NCBI GenBank assembly: GCA_030407005.1
Contig: JAUDYN010000001.1
Location: 3,410,001-3,474,000, forward strand
DNA: 64,000 nt
Direction of reading: 5' to 3'
Origin: Desarmillaria ectypa
Lineage: Eukaryota > Basidiomycota > Agaricomycetes > Agaricales > Physalacriaceae
Every line of letters begins with the position of its first letter. The stretch's first letter is position 1. Below, in pieces: positions 47,193-57,620 of this stretch. A program made the position numbers and the translations under genes. The notes beneath the pieces were generated by a model that worked only from the letters and a program-made list of their open reading frames with translations, was not told where the DNA came from and made no database searches.

Positions 47193-47817
47193 TTAGTCCA
47201 CATTATAAGGAATACCCGCACGCTCCAAGATACCCTTCAAAAGTGATCCATCGGTCAAAACTTCCGGAGCTTCAGGAATATCGCGCGGCTTCCGAGGCTT
47301 GGGCTGATAGTTCTCCGCGTATTGTCTTTGAACGAGCATCGCGAAATGCACATCGCGAAGTGTGATTCCAGGGTATGTATACGGTACAGGTCCACCCTCA
47401 GCTCGTCCCGGAAGAGAAATTGGCGGTGAAAGTGCGCTGTGCGTCTGAACGGAGATGCTGAGGCGTTTGCTAGCGAAACCGATTCGCTCAGGGTGATGCT
47501 GGCCAAAAAGTTGGGGTTAGAATAGTAATGCATCGTTTCAATTTTCTCACATTCTCTTCATCGGCAATTATAGATATGTCGTTCATGAACCGCATAGCGG
47601 TCTTGTACCCGGCGATGGGAAACTCGGAAGAGAGTTCACAGGATTTGAGCTTGCTCGACCATCTTAAGCACCAACCTACGCGCATCAGAGGAGGGATGTA
47701 TTGCTTAAGTTCATCCTCAGAGAGCCAGTGAGTTGGCACTGTTGTTGGTAGGGAGGGGGGAAGATCTAAAATGCTCTTATATGAGAGATTCAAGAATGAA
47801 GAGCAAAGTCGTCCCAC
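47193..47817 (-). CDS. Pterin-4a-carbinolamine dehydratase (PCD/DCoH)
   Basis: The minus-strand exon 47543-47817 reads THWLSEDELKQYIPPLMRVG, then ELSSEFPIAGYKTAMRFMND and ISIIADEEN. A GTGAGA...CCAG intron (about 47494-47542) joins this to HHPERIGFASKRLSISVQTH, giving the catalytic D-x3-HHP and the downstream T-H. After a Pro/Gly insert come GITLRDVHFAMLVQRQYAEN and DGSLLKGILERAGIPYNVD, stop 47193. PCD dehydrates 4a-hydroxytetrahydrobiopterin to recycle the cofactor of aromatic hydroxylases. The first exon is unresolved: a TAG that is probably a splice acceptor lies just before 47817, and ATG 48074 (MAMASRLQASR) may begin a mitochondrial leader. A divergent paralogue is at 39297-40575. Confidence 0.85.
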
Positions 47818-48215
47818 CTACATTTCCTTGTGATGTATATAAGGAGCGGCGAAAGCCAAGGATGAGCTCCCGCGAAGAGGTTGCGCGAAGCATTTTTTTC
47901 AGGGAAGGAACGGAGAGAGTATCTCTTTTTCTTACGGCGGAGATATTTCGCCCGATCGGGTAATGAACGTCGCGTACAAGTCTCGTTGCGCCACAAAAGA
48001 TGGGCTACAGGCCCTGTCTCGGCACCGCTTCGGCTTGCACCTCTGCTGGCTTGAAGCCTTGAAGCCATTGCCAAAGCTGACTCGAGTCAATAATCGAATA
48101 CCAAATTCAGTACGAATTATACAAGTAAATATATGATACATTGACACAAACTTCTGACACTGAATAACGAGCATACTCCCAAATTATTGGGTATCAATCT
48201 ATATGTAAAAACCAC
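47818..48215. other. Probable 5' end of PCD gene and spacer
   Basis: May contain a leader exon of the PCD gene (ATG at 48074, minus strand) and the 3' flank of the ATG3 gene. Nothing else is seen. Confidence 0.35.
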
Positions 48216-49552
48216 TCAGAACGATGTGGTAGAATCCACCTCAATCGTGGGGACAATCGAAGCGATGAACTTCAAAAACACCACCAGATAAAAGTCTACC
48301 CGCATCCCTTCTACCTCTTCTTCATCTCCGCTGAGTACCTTGTCGTCTTTTCCACCGCTTGACTTCCTTCCGAACCACTTTTTCTTTTCCTTTGGCGCCA
48401 ACTTCTGCTGGGCCAACTGCTCTGCGACGACACTACTATTCATACGCTCGATGACCTTCTTCATCACACTTGCATGCTTGCATGGGTGCACCGACGCAGC
48501 CTGCAACGTCGCCGAATGTGGGAAGGCCTCGATGGTCACCGTCTTGAGGGCATGGTCGGCAGAGACATCTTGGAATATCTGAGGTGGGGTCAGGGGCGTT
48601 CTGTTCTCATCGTAGCCAAGCAGCCAGATCCGGGGTGTTTGGTAATACTTGTCGTAGGTGATCATCACATCGTAAGTCCGGACTTGCAGCAGATTGCCGT
48701 TGGCTACTTCGACTTCCCTTTTCATGCTGTCAGATAAAACGTAGCAGACGTCGGCGCAATGACACAAACCTGGCATTGGTAACATACGCATTTGTTACAG
48801 CGGGAGTGGGGGCGGTAGCCTCGTCGCCCTCCTCCAGCCCTTCCTCCTCCATATCTGGGATATCATCCAGATCAGGTATCTCCCCCGGCGCCGACGAGTC
48901 CAGCGACAGCCCCGCCACGGGACCTTCCAGATCTGGGATATCGTCGATCACTCCTGGGTTGGCAGCAGAGTCCGTGTTGGGCTTCCTCCCAGCGTGAGTC
49001 TCTACCCATTCGTCCTTCTCATCAGCCGAGGCGAAAGAGTCCCCAAAGGATAGCAGTCGTTCCGCGTCTTCATCGGCGTCAGTGTATGCTAGTGAAGTCG
49101 CTCGTCGGAGGCAGGGCACGCCTCGTGTTACGAGGTATTGCTTTTCAGCTGGGAGATATTCACGAGCCTTGGAAGCATCTCCCTTCTCCCTGAGTGAACT
49201 GATTTAGTTGTGCTCGCCTAGCCATTCGGATCACACTGACCATGTCCAAACTGGAAACTTGTACGCCAGAAAGTCTCCTGCCGCCACAAACTCCTCTGTA
49301 TGTCTTCGATAAGCCTTTGTGTCGATGAAAGGGATAGGTATATCAGGGCTGACCAGGCGTGATACGACCGTGCTCCTTGAATTTACTCTCTTTCAATACC
49401 TGGATAGCCCTATCAGGTCTGGGCCAAGAAAGACATTACTAGGCCACTCACTGGACTGAGGTATTCTCGGACAGCGAATAATTGTTGCTAAATACTTGAT
49501 GAGACGGTGAAAGCATGTGGAAAAGGAACAGAAATACCTGTATGGCATGCAT
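48216..49552 (-). CDS. ATG3: Autophagy-related E2 enzyme ATG3
   Basis: E2-like enzyme that transfers ATG8 to phosphatidylethanolamine during autophagy. ATG 49552 (MHAIQ) splices to LSPV- and HGRITPD-like exons, then [17 protein letters not shown] and [21 protein letters not shown] long acidic insert follows ([31 protein letters not shown]). The E2 core has [20 protein letters not shown] and [20 protein letters not shown]. The catalytic Cys is in [17 protein letters not shown] (codon 48480-48482). The tail ends [20 protein letters not shown], stop 48216, with the basic KKKWFGRK linker before it. All hallmarks of ATG3 are present and the frame is intact. Confidence 0.95.
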
Positions 49553-49915
49553 TCTTGAGATCTAAGTGGTAGATATGAGGGAAAAGGCGCTATTGGTTAC
49601 ATTGTCTCTCACACGGAAATCGATTTAGTCCACGTGCGTCACGTGAAAGTGACATAATGTCCAAACTGGGTTAGACCCTGGACGCGCTTAACCACAAAAT
49701 ACGCCGCTCCGAAAATATGAACTCGACGTGGGACTAAGAGTGCTCTCGATGTGCTGTAATGTTTCCATCCTCTCAGTCCTTCAGGTTCGAAATAGTTCAT
49801 TGCTTGTATGAATTCTGAATTCTGAAAGCAATAAATCTGCCCTGTTAGAGGGTTATACAAACCAATAACTGTACTGATTCGTATCCATAGCTACTATGGA
49901 AGAACACCTTCACAC
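49553..49915. other. Spacer between two minus-strand genes
   Basis: Contains the ATG3 promoter and the 3' flank of the FKBP gene. No gene seen. Confidence 0.45.
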
Positions 49916-50549
49916 CTAGAGCTCATCACGACCTTTGGATTCCAAGCCAACCAACTCGACATCGAACACCAACGCAGAGTTGGCTGGGATTATACTTCCG
50001 AATCCTCGAGAGCCTACGAACGACGTCAACCTACGACTACAAATCAAACTAACTTGGAAACTTACCGTATGCCTTGTTCGAGGGGATGATGAGCGTCCTC
50101 TTTTCATTGAGGCACATGCCCTGGAGACCTTCGTCCCATCCTGAGATGACTTGGCCTACACCGACTATAAAGAAGACAGCTGCATTAGATATATAGCGCT
50201 TCTCCAACGAGACAAAGCCTCACGGGTAAGAGGAAGTGGTTCACCGCGGTCATGGCTACACGTTCGAGTTTGAGAAGCGTTATCGTTCACGTGAATCAGA
50301 GTACGAACCTCGAATCGAATTTGTTTCCATTCGCATGCAAGGTTCCAGTCTGCAGAATACTTCAGTCCGACGCTCAACTTGTAGGCAGACAGTATAGCGC
50401 ACATAGTGGACTCGAATAGAATCCCCCTTCGCAGCCTTAACAGTACATTCCCCAGGAGTGTAAGTCGTGCGAATCTCCAACTCCGTTGGCGGCTCGACAG
50501 CCAACACAAAAGAGAGGAAGAAAAGACAGGTGATCCAACCAAGTTGCAT
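49916..50549 (-). CDS. ER-resident FKBP-type peptidyl-prolyl isomerase (FKBP2/FKBP13-like)
   Basis: ATG 50549 gives a signal peptide (MQLGWITCLFFLSFVLAVE). The FKBP domain starts ELEIRTTYTPGECTVKAAKG, then DSIRVHYV. Spliced exons read NGNKFDSSHDRGEPLPLTL, GVGQVISGWDEGLQGMCLNE, RTLIIPSNKAYG and SRGFGSIIPANSALVFDVEL. The protein ends KGRDEL, an ER-retrieval signal of the HDEL/KDEL class. It should help fold secretory proteins. Introns lie at about 50239-50287 and 50168-50207. It diverges from the eL39 gene across 133 bp. Confidence 0.92.
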
Positions 50550-50682
50550 GGTCGTCGTGGTCGAATTGGATCTCCAGCGCATAATGACGTAAATCCAGCT
50601 GTGGGAAAATGATTACATCAGCTATACAGGCTATCGCAAGATTTTCCCACGGCGACAAACATCGACCCTACGACATCCAACG
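50550..50682. promoter_or_regulatory. Compact bidirectional promoter, FKBP / eL39
   Basis: Only 133 bp separate the two start codons, which face away from each other. The region contains both promoters and both 5' leaders. It reads GACGTAAATCC and GAAAATGATTACATCAGC; no TATA box is evident. Shared control is inferred from spacing. Confidence 0.7.
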
Positions 50683-50948
50683 ATGGTGAGTACCTTTTGA
50701 ACGGGCTCGAATGCTGGTAATCCTTGTTTCTGGTGTAGCCTTCCCAAAAGACGTTCCGCACAAAAAGAATTCTGGCAAAGGCCGGACGTCAGAACCGCCC
50801 AATCCCTCAATGGTTCCGGTTAAAAACTGATACTAAAATCCAGGTGCATTTGGATCCTTGCTTTGTCTGTCCTGTGGTACTGATCCCCCCCCCCCGGTAG
50901 TACAACGCTAAGCGGCGTCACTGGAGGAGGACCAAGCTTAATATCTAG
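50683..50948 (+). CDS. RPL39: 60S ribosomal protein eL39
   Basis: Complete 51-residue ribosomal protein: [20 protein letters not shown], then [16 protein letters not shown] and [15 protein letters not shown]. There are three exons. The first coding exon is only the ATG (50683-50685), followed by GTGAGT; exon 2 is 50739-50843; exon 3 is 50901-50948. Exon lengths sum to exactly 52 codons with the stop. The second intron contains a run of 12 C just before its acceptor GGTAG. eL39 lines the peptide exit tunnel of the large subunit. Confidence 0.97.
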
Positions 50949-52382
50949 TTGCAGTCTCTTTTGAATGTTATTGAGCTCGCGCTTTGCTTTCGTCGTCCAA
51001 AATGTGTGAATAAGCATATGTTTTACGGAAGGGGAGATAGCTGGCTGATAATCAAGCCGGTACACACTTCAACTCTGTTCCAATTACTCGACGTATCACC
51101 ACTGTACCAACTTTGATGCAGTAAAGATAAATATCTGCCCTACAAGCATATGGTTGGAGAACGCCACTGGCTTCCATATTCCATCTGACGCGTCCGTGAT
51201 TGCAACCACATCTTTTCTCTTCGAAGTTCTGTCTGAAAGACTTTATGACGGACAGCGTGATTATCATCTGGCGAAACAGTACCGTGTCCCAAAAGGGTAA
51301 TCACCTTCCGGATCTTTGTGCTCGAGGCGTTGGCTACGCAATCAGTTGCTATGTAACGACGGAAGGATAACCGTGCCCATTTGCTCCCCCACGGATAAGG
51401 ACAGTTGGGCCTAGACCACCCAGACGGGAGCAGCCGTAAATCATCACCGACGTCCCATCGTACGCCGCTTCGTATGTACACTACAGGGAGCCAGGTACCA
51501 ACTGAGGTCAGAGCGTACCTTCCGTATGTACATCACGTCCTCGGGAACATCATTACGAGACTGAAATTCAAAATACTGTTTCATGAATCACCAAAGATCT
51601 TCTAAGTTATATGATGCTGATGAACGAACATCGTATATTATTGGAATCTTAATATCCGTTGAACAGACTGTACACCGGTGAGAAGATGATTATGAAGGAC
51701 CCACGATGGGTAAGCATCTGCCAAACTCACTTACGATAGACTGTCGCTTAATGCCGGACCGGGCGCGCTGTTATGGTAACAATGGGTGACTCGGTAAAAA
51801 TACGGAGATGTTACTGACTCTGAAGTAATGCAACGCCTCACCCTTCACTGATGACGCGGCATGGTGACTCGCCCTTCAAACTCTTTCCGTCGATTACACA
51901 CACTCGGAGGGTTAGAATCCGAAAGATGGTCCCTGAGATGATTAAATGTACCTGAAGATGCTTTTTTTTGGCAGGCGAGCAATGGGAATAGCGGACACTT
52001 CTCCTCCATCTGGAAAAAAATCGGAGCGGCTCTGGGATGCCTATCACCGAGGGACAGATCCTGTTTAAAGAATGTTGACGGTAACTGCAACGGCAGACCT
52101 TCGACGCCAGGCGAGTTCAGGGATTTACAAAGTCAACGGTCCCTCGAGGCATGATATACATCGAGACGGCCTGCGGGTGGCGAACGCGAGGCCCAAGAAT
52201 CACACAAAGTAGGAAAGCAAAAACATTGTTCAAGACACGATGCTTTCCTCGGGAAAAAAACATTGTGAATAACATGTTACTAATAACAACAACAGTGGGG
52301 CTGGAACTTGGAACATGCTACGCTCAGTGGGCAAATATACAAACAAAAGGTACATTTTGCACAAATTCAAGCAGCTGCAACC
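50949..52382. other. Intergenic stretch
   Basis: Several short frames occur on both strands, for instance near 51140-51481 and 51838-52090, none with family resemblance or splice support. No RNA gene was recognised. Confidence 0.5.
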
Positions 52383-52857
52383 CTAGTCCTTCATTTTGTC
52401 ATCCTCGTCATCGTCCTCGTCCTTTTCGGTCAAGCCGGCTTTCGAAAGGGCCTCAGCGGAGGTGTAGTCGACTCTGGCACCACGAGTGCGGCGGGACGTA
52501 GGGAGAATGGCAGCAGGATCGATTTCCTCCATGTCATCATCCTGGGGACGCGTCAGTTACGGGTAAAGGTCATGGGACGCGACGCGACGCGTACCTCCTC
52601 CTCCTCTTCTTCTTCTTCCTCGGCATCATCATCATCGTCATCATCTTCCTCTTCCTCTTCCTCGTCCTCCTCCATCGCGTCATCTTTGGCTGGCGCCTTG
52701 CCCTTGCCTTTGTCAACTACAGGAGAGACAGGCGCGTCGGTCCCTGCGGCGGCTTCAGTGGCGCCACTGTACGGATCGAGAACGCGTTAAAGTCTGACGG
52801 AATCAATAATAGCTACACTCACGTTGCGGTAGTAGGGTCAGTTGCGCTGCTTGACAT
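52383..52857 (-). CDS. CHZ1: Histone H2A.Z-specific chaperone CHZ1
   Basis: Small acidic nuclear protein starting at 52857 (MSSSATDPTTAT). Two introns (about 52770-52821 and 52541-52592) are removed. The middle is DKGKGKAPAKDDAMEED followed by a long Glu/Asp run encoded by GAG/GAA/GAT repeats. The CHZ motif is MEEIDPAAILPTSRRTRGAR then VDYTSAEALSKAGL, and the tail ends DEDDKMKD, stop 52383. CHZ1 delivers H2A.Z-H2B dimers to the SWR1 complex. The repeat-coded acidic tract is prone to length change. Confidence 0.92.
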
Positions 52858-53634
52858 TTTGTTCAACGAACGTGATGGTAAAAGTACAAAAAGGTGTGTT
52901 GGTGATTGTTTGTCCTTGGCGGGCTAAAATGGGGTATTTGGGGTTATAACTCCCACGGTCAACAAGGATACCCAATTCCGTGAGTAACCTGCGTCCCGGG
53001 ACGACAAAAGATCGTCCGGACAAGCGCTTGAATAACGAAAGAGTGCTGTCGTGCAGCGCGTGCTCATTGGCAGCAAGAGCGCCGATAAGTATTAATTGTT
53101 ATTGGCTTCATCTCGTAGTACAGCATTGGTAGGGAATCGCTGTGTCGGGTGCTTTAGTACGTGTTTAATTTTTTTCTTTTCTTTTTTCAGCTATAGTTCT
53201 TCTATTGGGAGCTTCCTTGCAATTCCCCCAATTTCTTACTCACTTTTCTCAAGGAAAACCGTTCGGGTTGATTGGATGAAATCAATAGAACGGAGTACTG
53301 GAGGACATAGGCCCTCATGTGGCCGGCCGAGCACCGACAAATATCAGCCATCATCAGGAAGTGATGCCGTGATATTATTACCTCAGCATGCCCATCAGAG
53401 GGCACCATGGTACAGAAGGCACCATGGTCCACTTGCTCCTTTTGTCTTCCCATATCCACGGACTCTTCACTGCACCGTCACTCCAACATTCCCTTCCTCC
53501 CTTCACAGCACCCACAACGTTTCAGCGACGGCACGCTGTACCGGCTGTCCTCTTCCTACAGCCAGTACTCTATTGCTGCTCTCGACCTAGCCATCTTTTT
53601 CTTTCCCCCACAACCCTGATAACATCCCAACAGA
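52858..53634. other. Divergent intergenic region
   Basis: Separates CHZ1 (minus) from the DUF6593-like gene (plus). It has T-rich stretches near 53167-53190 and CT-rich leader sequence before 53635. An open frame at 53096-53590 is low-complexity and not supported. Confidence 0.45.
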
Positions 53635-55215
53635 ATGCGCTTGCACCAGAAGAATTGCCTCCTCACTCTCAAACTTTCTTCGCCCTCATTTCTCGACTCT
53701 GTTTTACAGGATGACCATGGGAACTTGCCGCTATATGCTGTCAAGACAAAGGGAACAACGACAGTCATCACTCGCTCGGATCCTTGGACAGGGCCTGTTG
53801 AGACGAGTAGCATCAGATGGCCTCTTATGAAGGTCAAGGGAATGGGACGCAATTGGGACCGTGTCCAAGTCCAAGTCAAGGGTGGGGACTGGGAGTTCGG
53901 GGAACGCGTACTTAGGCAGGGCTCTATACTGAGGTACGTCGCCCCACTTTCTCGGCTCTGTTCAATGCTTATTCTGCCTTAGCTCATCACCGCGCAAGTT
54001 CAATATTCCAGGATACTCAAGAACACTCAAATGGAAGGCCGTCGGAGGCTGCTATTGGGTATGTCCTCCCCTTTTCCACAGTTTATATTTATTGACCCTT
54101 GACATCTGTAACTCTTATAGTGTATAAGCCCATCCGTAGAAGGGCCGATAGCTACATTGGATCCCGCAGTAGGTTCGGTTCCGCCACGGCTCAAAATATT
54201 TGAGACCCTTCATGACAAATATGACGCCCGTCCAACCATTATGTATCACGGTGTTTCCCTGTTGCTTCTGGACTACTTGGTCCTGACGGCGTTACTTCTC
54301 GTAACTGACGCCCAGGAATGGGAGAAACATGCACGCGGCGAAGGGTCAAGCAGTACCCGCTGTCCTACTATCCTTTCAATCTCCACCACAGGGCTTCACT
54401 GGCGAAAAATAATAAGTCGTGACCAGCTCTTTTCTAGGCGGTCGGCTAGTATTACTTCTTCCGTGGACCATCTGCCATTATCTCCAGCTTCATCGGCATC
54501 TGTGGGACAGATGGCAAAAATAGTCTATGGCGATCCCATCTACCCTACATTGAGTCCAGTCACGCCTGATTCAAGTGTGTCGGAATCAGACGAGGAGGAG
54601 GCGGAGGACGAAGACGAGGATGAGGAGGAAGAGCTAGTGACGAGCGCTATCCAAGTTCCTTCAACCTCGCGTGGGCACAGTCCTTCGGCTGAATCTGTGT
54701 GCTACCCACTGCGAAATGCGTCGGCACCATCTCACACATACCTGGATCCTTCTTATTACCATAACCCCGATGCACCACCCGTCCCGCCCCTGCCCGCCCA
54801 GTTTTCAAGCAGCCTTACCCGTCGCGTATCTAGCAATAATCTCCGCAAACTCCCAGCCCCGCCACACCACTCAGCACGTCGACCGCAATCCACGCCACCA
54901 GGTGAACTGCGTCGCTCCGCATCCACACCCTACCTCCCAGGTTCGAATCGCCCTCGGCGGTTACCCATACCCCCTGGGCGACATGATTCCCAGTCCCAGG
55001 GCCAGTCCCTGCGATCCTTACCTCCTACTCCGATATCTACGCATCCGCAAATAAAGGACTCGCATGATGAGCTTGGGGGGTGGTTGTTGATAGGCTCGCA
55101 GGCCTCTGGGTCGAGGTTCACGATGATGGAGCTGCCACCTCCCGCGTATAGTTCTATCGACTTTGCAGCTGCGGAACCTAGTCAAAGGCCGTTACCGACC
55201 GCGCCTATTATATAG
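53635..55215 (+). CDS. DUF6593-like protein with acidic and Pro-rich C-terminal tail
   Basis: ATG 53635 (MRLHQKNCLLTLKLSSPSFL) precedes a beta-rich N-domain with LQDDHGNLPLYAVKTKGTTT, TSSIRWPLMKVKGMGRNWD and FGERVLRQGSILR. After two introns (about 53934-54000 and 54059-54120) it reads FNIPGYSRTLKWKAVGGCYW. The pattern resembles the basidiomycete DUF6593 domain (lipid-scramblase-like beta structure). The rest is disordered: SDEEEAEDEDEDEEEELVTS, then many PPVPPLP and RRLPIPPG segments, ending SQRPLPTAPII, stop 55215. Pro-rich SH3-ligand-like motifs suggest a cortical or signalling role, which is inference. Confidence 0.7.
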
Positions 55216-57620
55216 CAGGGATAGACGGGTTCTATCTCTCTTCATGTCTCTCTTTCAGACTCTGCATATTCGAATACTAATGACCGTACATATATGATTG
55301 TATATTTTTGTATAATTTTTGTTGGAGTACCCTCGCTCTTCTCATACTTATCACCGAATTAAAGTTATTCTCAGGACAGGAGCCGTACATGAGCGAGATC
55401 GATTGTCATGTTCTTCCTTCCTTTCCTCTAGATTTCTGATGAATTATGTTGGCCGCTTTCTGGCATACAGAACTTTCCTTTCGAATTGCGAAATCGAGTT
55501 TCCCCATGAATAGCGGAATCAGCAATATATATTTAATAACACCCGTGATGATCACAGAGAAGGCTGATTAGAATGCATGGGAATAACCCACCCCACGATT
55601 CAAAAGAAAACGCCCACATACCAATAAGTGCCTCCCAATCTTGAGCTTCAATTCCCAGATAAAACCAACGGAAACAAAAAGGTTCCACGGGGGAATCGGC
55701 AGCCTTGATGGTCAGGTGGATCAAAGGCACTGATATGACAATATGACATGCAAAGTTGGCCGTGGTCCTTCTTCAATATGTCCCGATCATAGGTTCTTGC
55801 CACAGAAGATGAGCAAGTGATCCGGACGCATGATCCTAAATCCTAAACTCGCACCATCCTCTTGCGTGTAGAAAATATTTCTAGAGCGATGAACCTGAGG
55901 GTCATCTTGCTAGCGGGTTTTGCGGCTAGGTACAAGTACTCTGTGATTCCATTCTGTTTTGATTCTTGAAAGAGGGTCCCATTTCGAATGCCAGTGGTCT
56001 TCAGACATATGTACTTTCCAATCTGTTTCAAGGCAAGAGCATTGGTCTGCCACGGTGAGTGAGTGAGAGAGCAGAAAATCATCTGTGACAGCGATGATGA
56101 CAATAAAACATACTGGTCTGTTGTTCTGTTGTTCGATGTACTTGTGCTCCAACAGAGCACCGGTGTGCGAGAGGCTAGTAAATAATAATTTGTTGCAATT
56201 ATTTATTTACAAGAGGTGTTAAATGAATAAAAGGAAAGCCTTACGATCGGTCCGGTCCACTGGTAGTGTGACCACAAAAGAAACACAAACTGAAAGCAAG
56301 GACGTTTCTAATCGCGATAGGAGATTGGCCTGATTACAGGCCATCCCGTTACAAGTGTAGGTTATCCAACGACCGACAATCAAGGAAGTTAAGCCGCGCT
56401 TTCTCTCCGGTACGAGAGAAACGAGACCAAGCCATCTGGGGCTTCAAGTTTAACGGTTGCGAAGTCGGTCGGTGCCGGGCTGTCATACACAATAATTTGT
56501 TGCTTGGCGCCACTCGCAGAAGGGTAGAGAGCGACTTGACGACCACCCGTCATCCTTATGAGATATGGTCAATCGACTAGCATGAGAAATAGTCGTGTAC
56601 ATTTGGGCATGGATACTAATTGCCCCAGTAGGCGGGATTACCGGAGACCTTTACAGATACATTTTCTAACGAATCCGATTCTGTAGGCCGGCGAACGTTA
56701 ACAATACATCATGCACAAGCAAAAGGGGCGGGTATAGAAAGCGGAAAGGGCCTCAGGCACAGCGATCCTAAGATGAGTATCATCGACAAACATAGTCCAA
56801 GTAAGTATAGAAGTTTATTCTTGCAATCGGCGAACGATTTCCCAAGTTCCTCGCCAGACACAGGAATTTGGGTCTTGATTCATGTAGGTGAAGCCGGGAA
56901 CTTCAGTGAACGCCGTATTTTCACGAGGCATAGAAAACCCACGCTCCGAACGGATGATTCTTGTACTAGAAATGCCGTAGATTCTCTCGATTTGATAATA
57001 CTTAGTCCCGGAAGCTGAAGCTAACTCCTGAGTGTTTTCCACCAAGAGAGCGAAGATAGGACTGCCGTAGATTTTGAATTACGCCACACATGGGCCTTTC
57101 AGTGTCCGACAACTGTTGATACTGATCATTCAGTATCGAGCGGAGAAAAATAATATGGGAAAACCCAGTACTTCCACGGAGCGCGACTCCAGAAACGAAT
57201 AATAGCACTAACACAATCCATTGACACCATACCAAACGACGATCCAAAAACTACACTAAAAAACCTCATCTACTCCCTACTCCCGAACCTGTAACCCAAG
57301 CGCTCACCGCAGATCCTAGCAAGCAGAATTCATCAACCCAATGGGGAGAATAACAACCTGCACGAGACCAACAGGAGCGGCATCGAGATGACAGTGGGAG
57401 TCAGTAAAGCAGAGAAGGGAAAGTAGTAGCTAAAAGTCATCGAAAGGATGATGTATGGTAAGTGAGGGTGCAGGTATGAGATCCGGGAGATGGTAAAATA
57501 ATCAAGACGAAGAGAAGACCATAATGTAAGATGAAATGAGAACAAAAAGAAATCCGAATGATATACAGAGAAATAGAGTTCATGCCCAGCAGGAGAAAAG
57601 AAATCGGTCGATTATACGTT
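55216..57620. other. Gene-poor stretch
   Basis: About 2.4 kb without a recognisable gene. Short frames occur on the minus strand (55843-56160, 56349-56546, 56815-57045), but none shows a family match or splice pattern. The far right is the 3' UTR of the bZIP gene. No repeats of note. Confidence 0.5.

Noticed and set aside
51838..52090. Overlapping minus-strand frames
   Set aside because: Two frames overlap with no domain and no splice-supported continuation.
52590..52680. Trinucleotide tract as a CRISPR or microsatellite feature
   Set aside because: It encodes the acidic tract of CHZ1 on the minus strand. No spaced repeats are present anywhere that would suggest CRISPR, which is not expected in a fungus.
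53096..53590. Open frame of 164 codons upstream of the DUF6593-like gene
   Set aside because: Serine/phenylalanine-rich low-complexity translation from a T- and CT-rich leader region, with no family resemblance.
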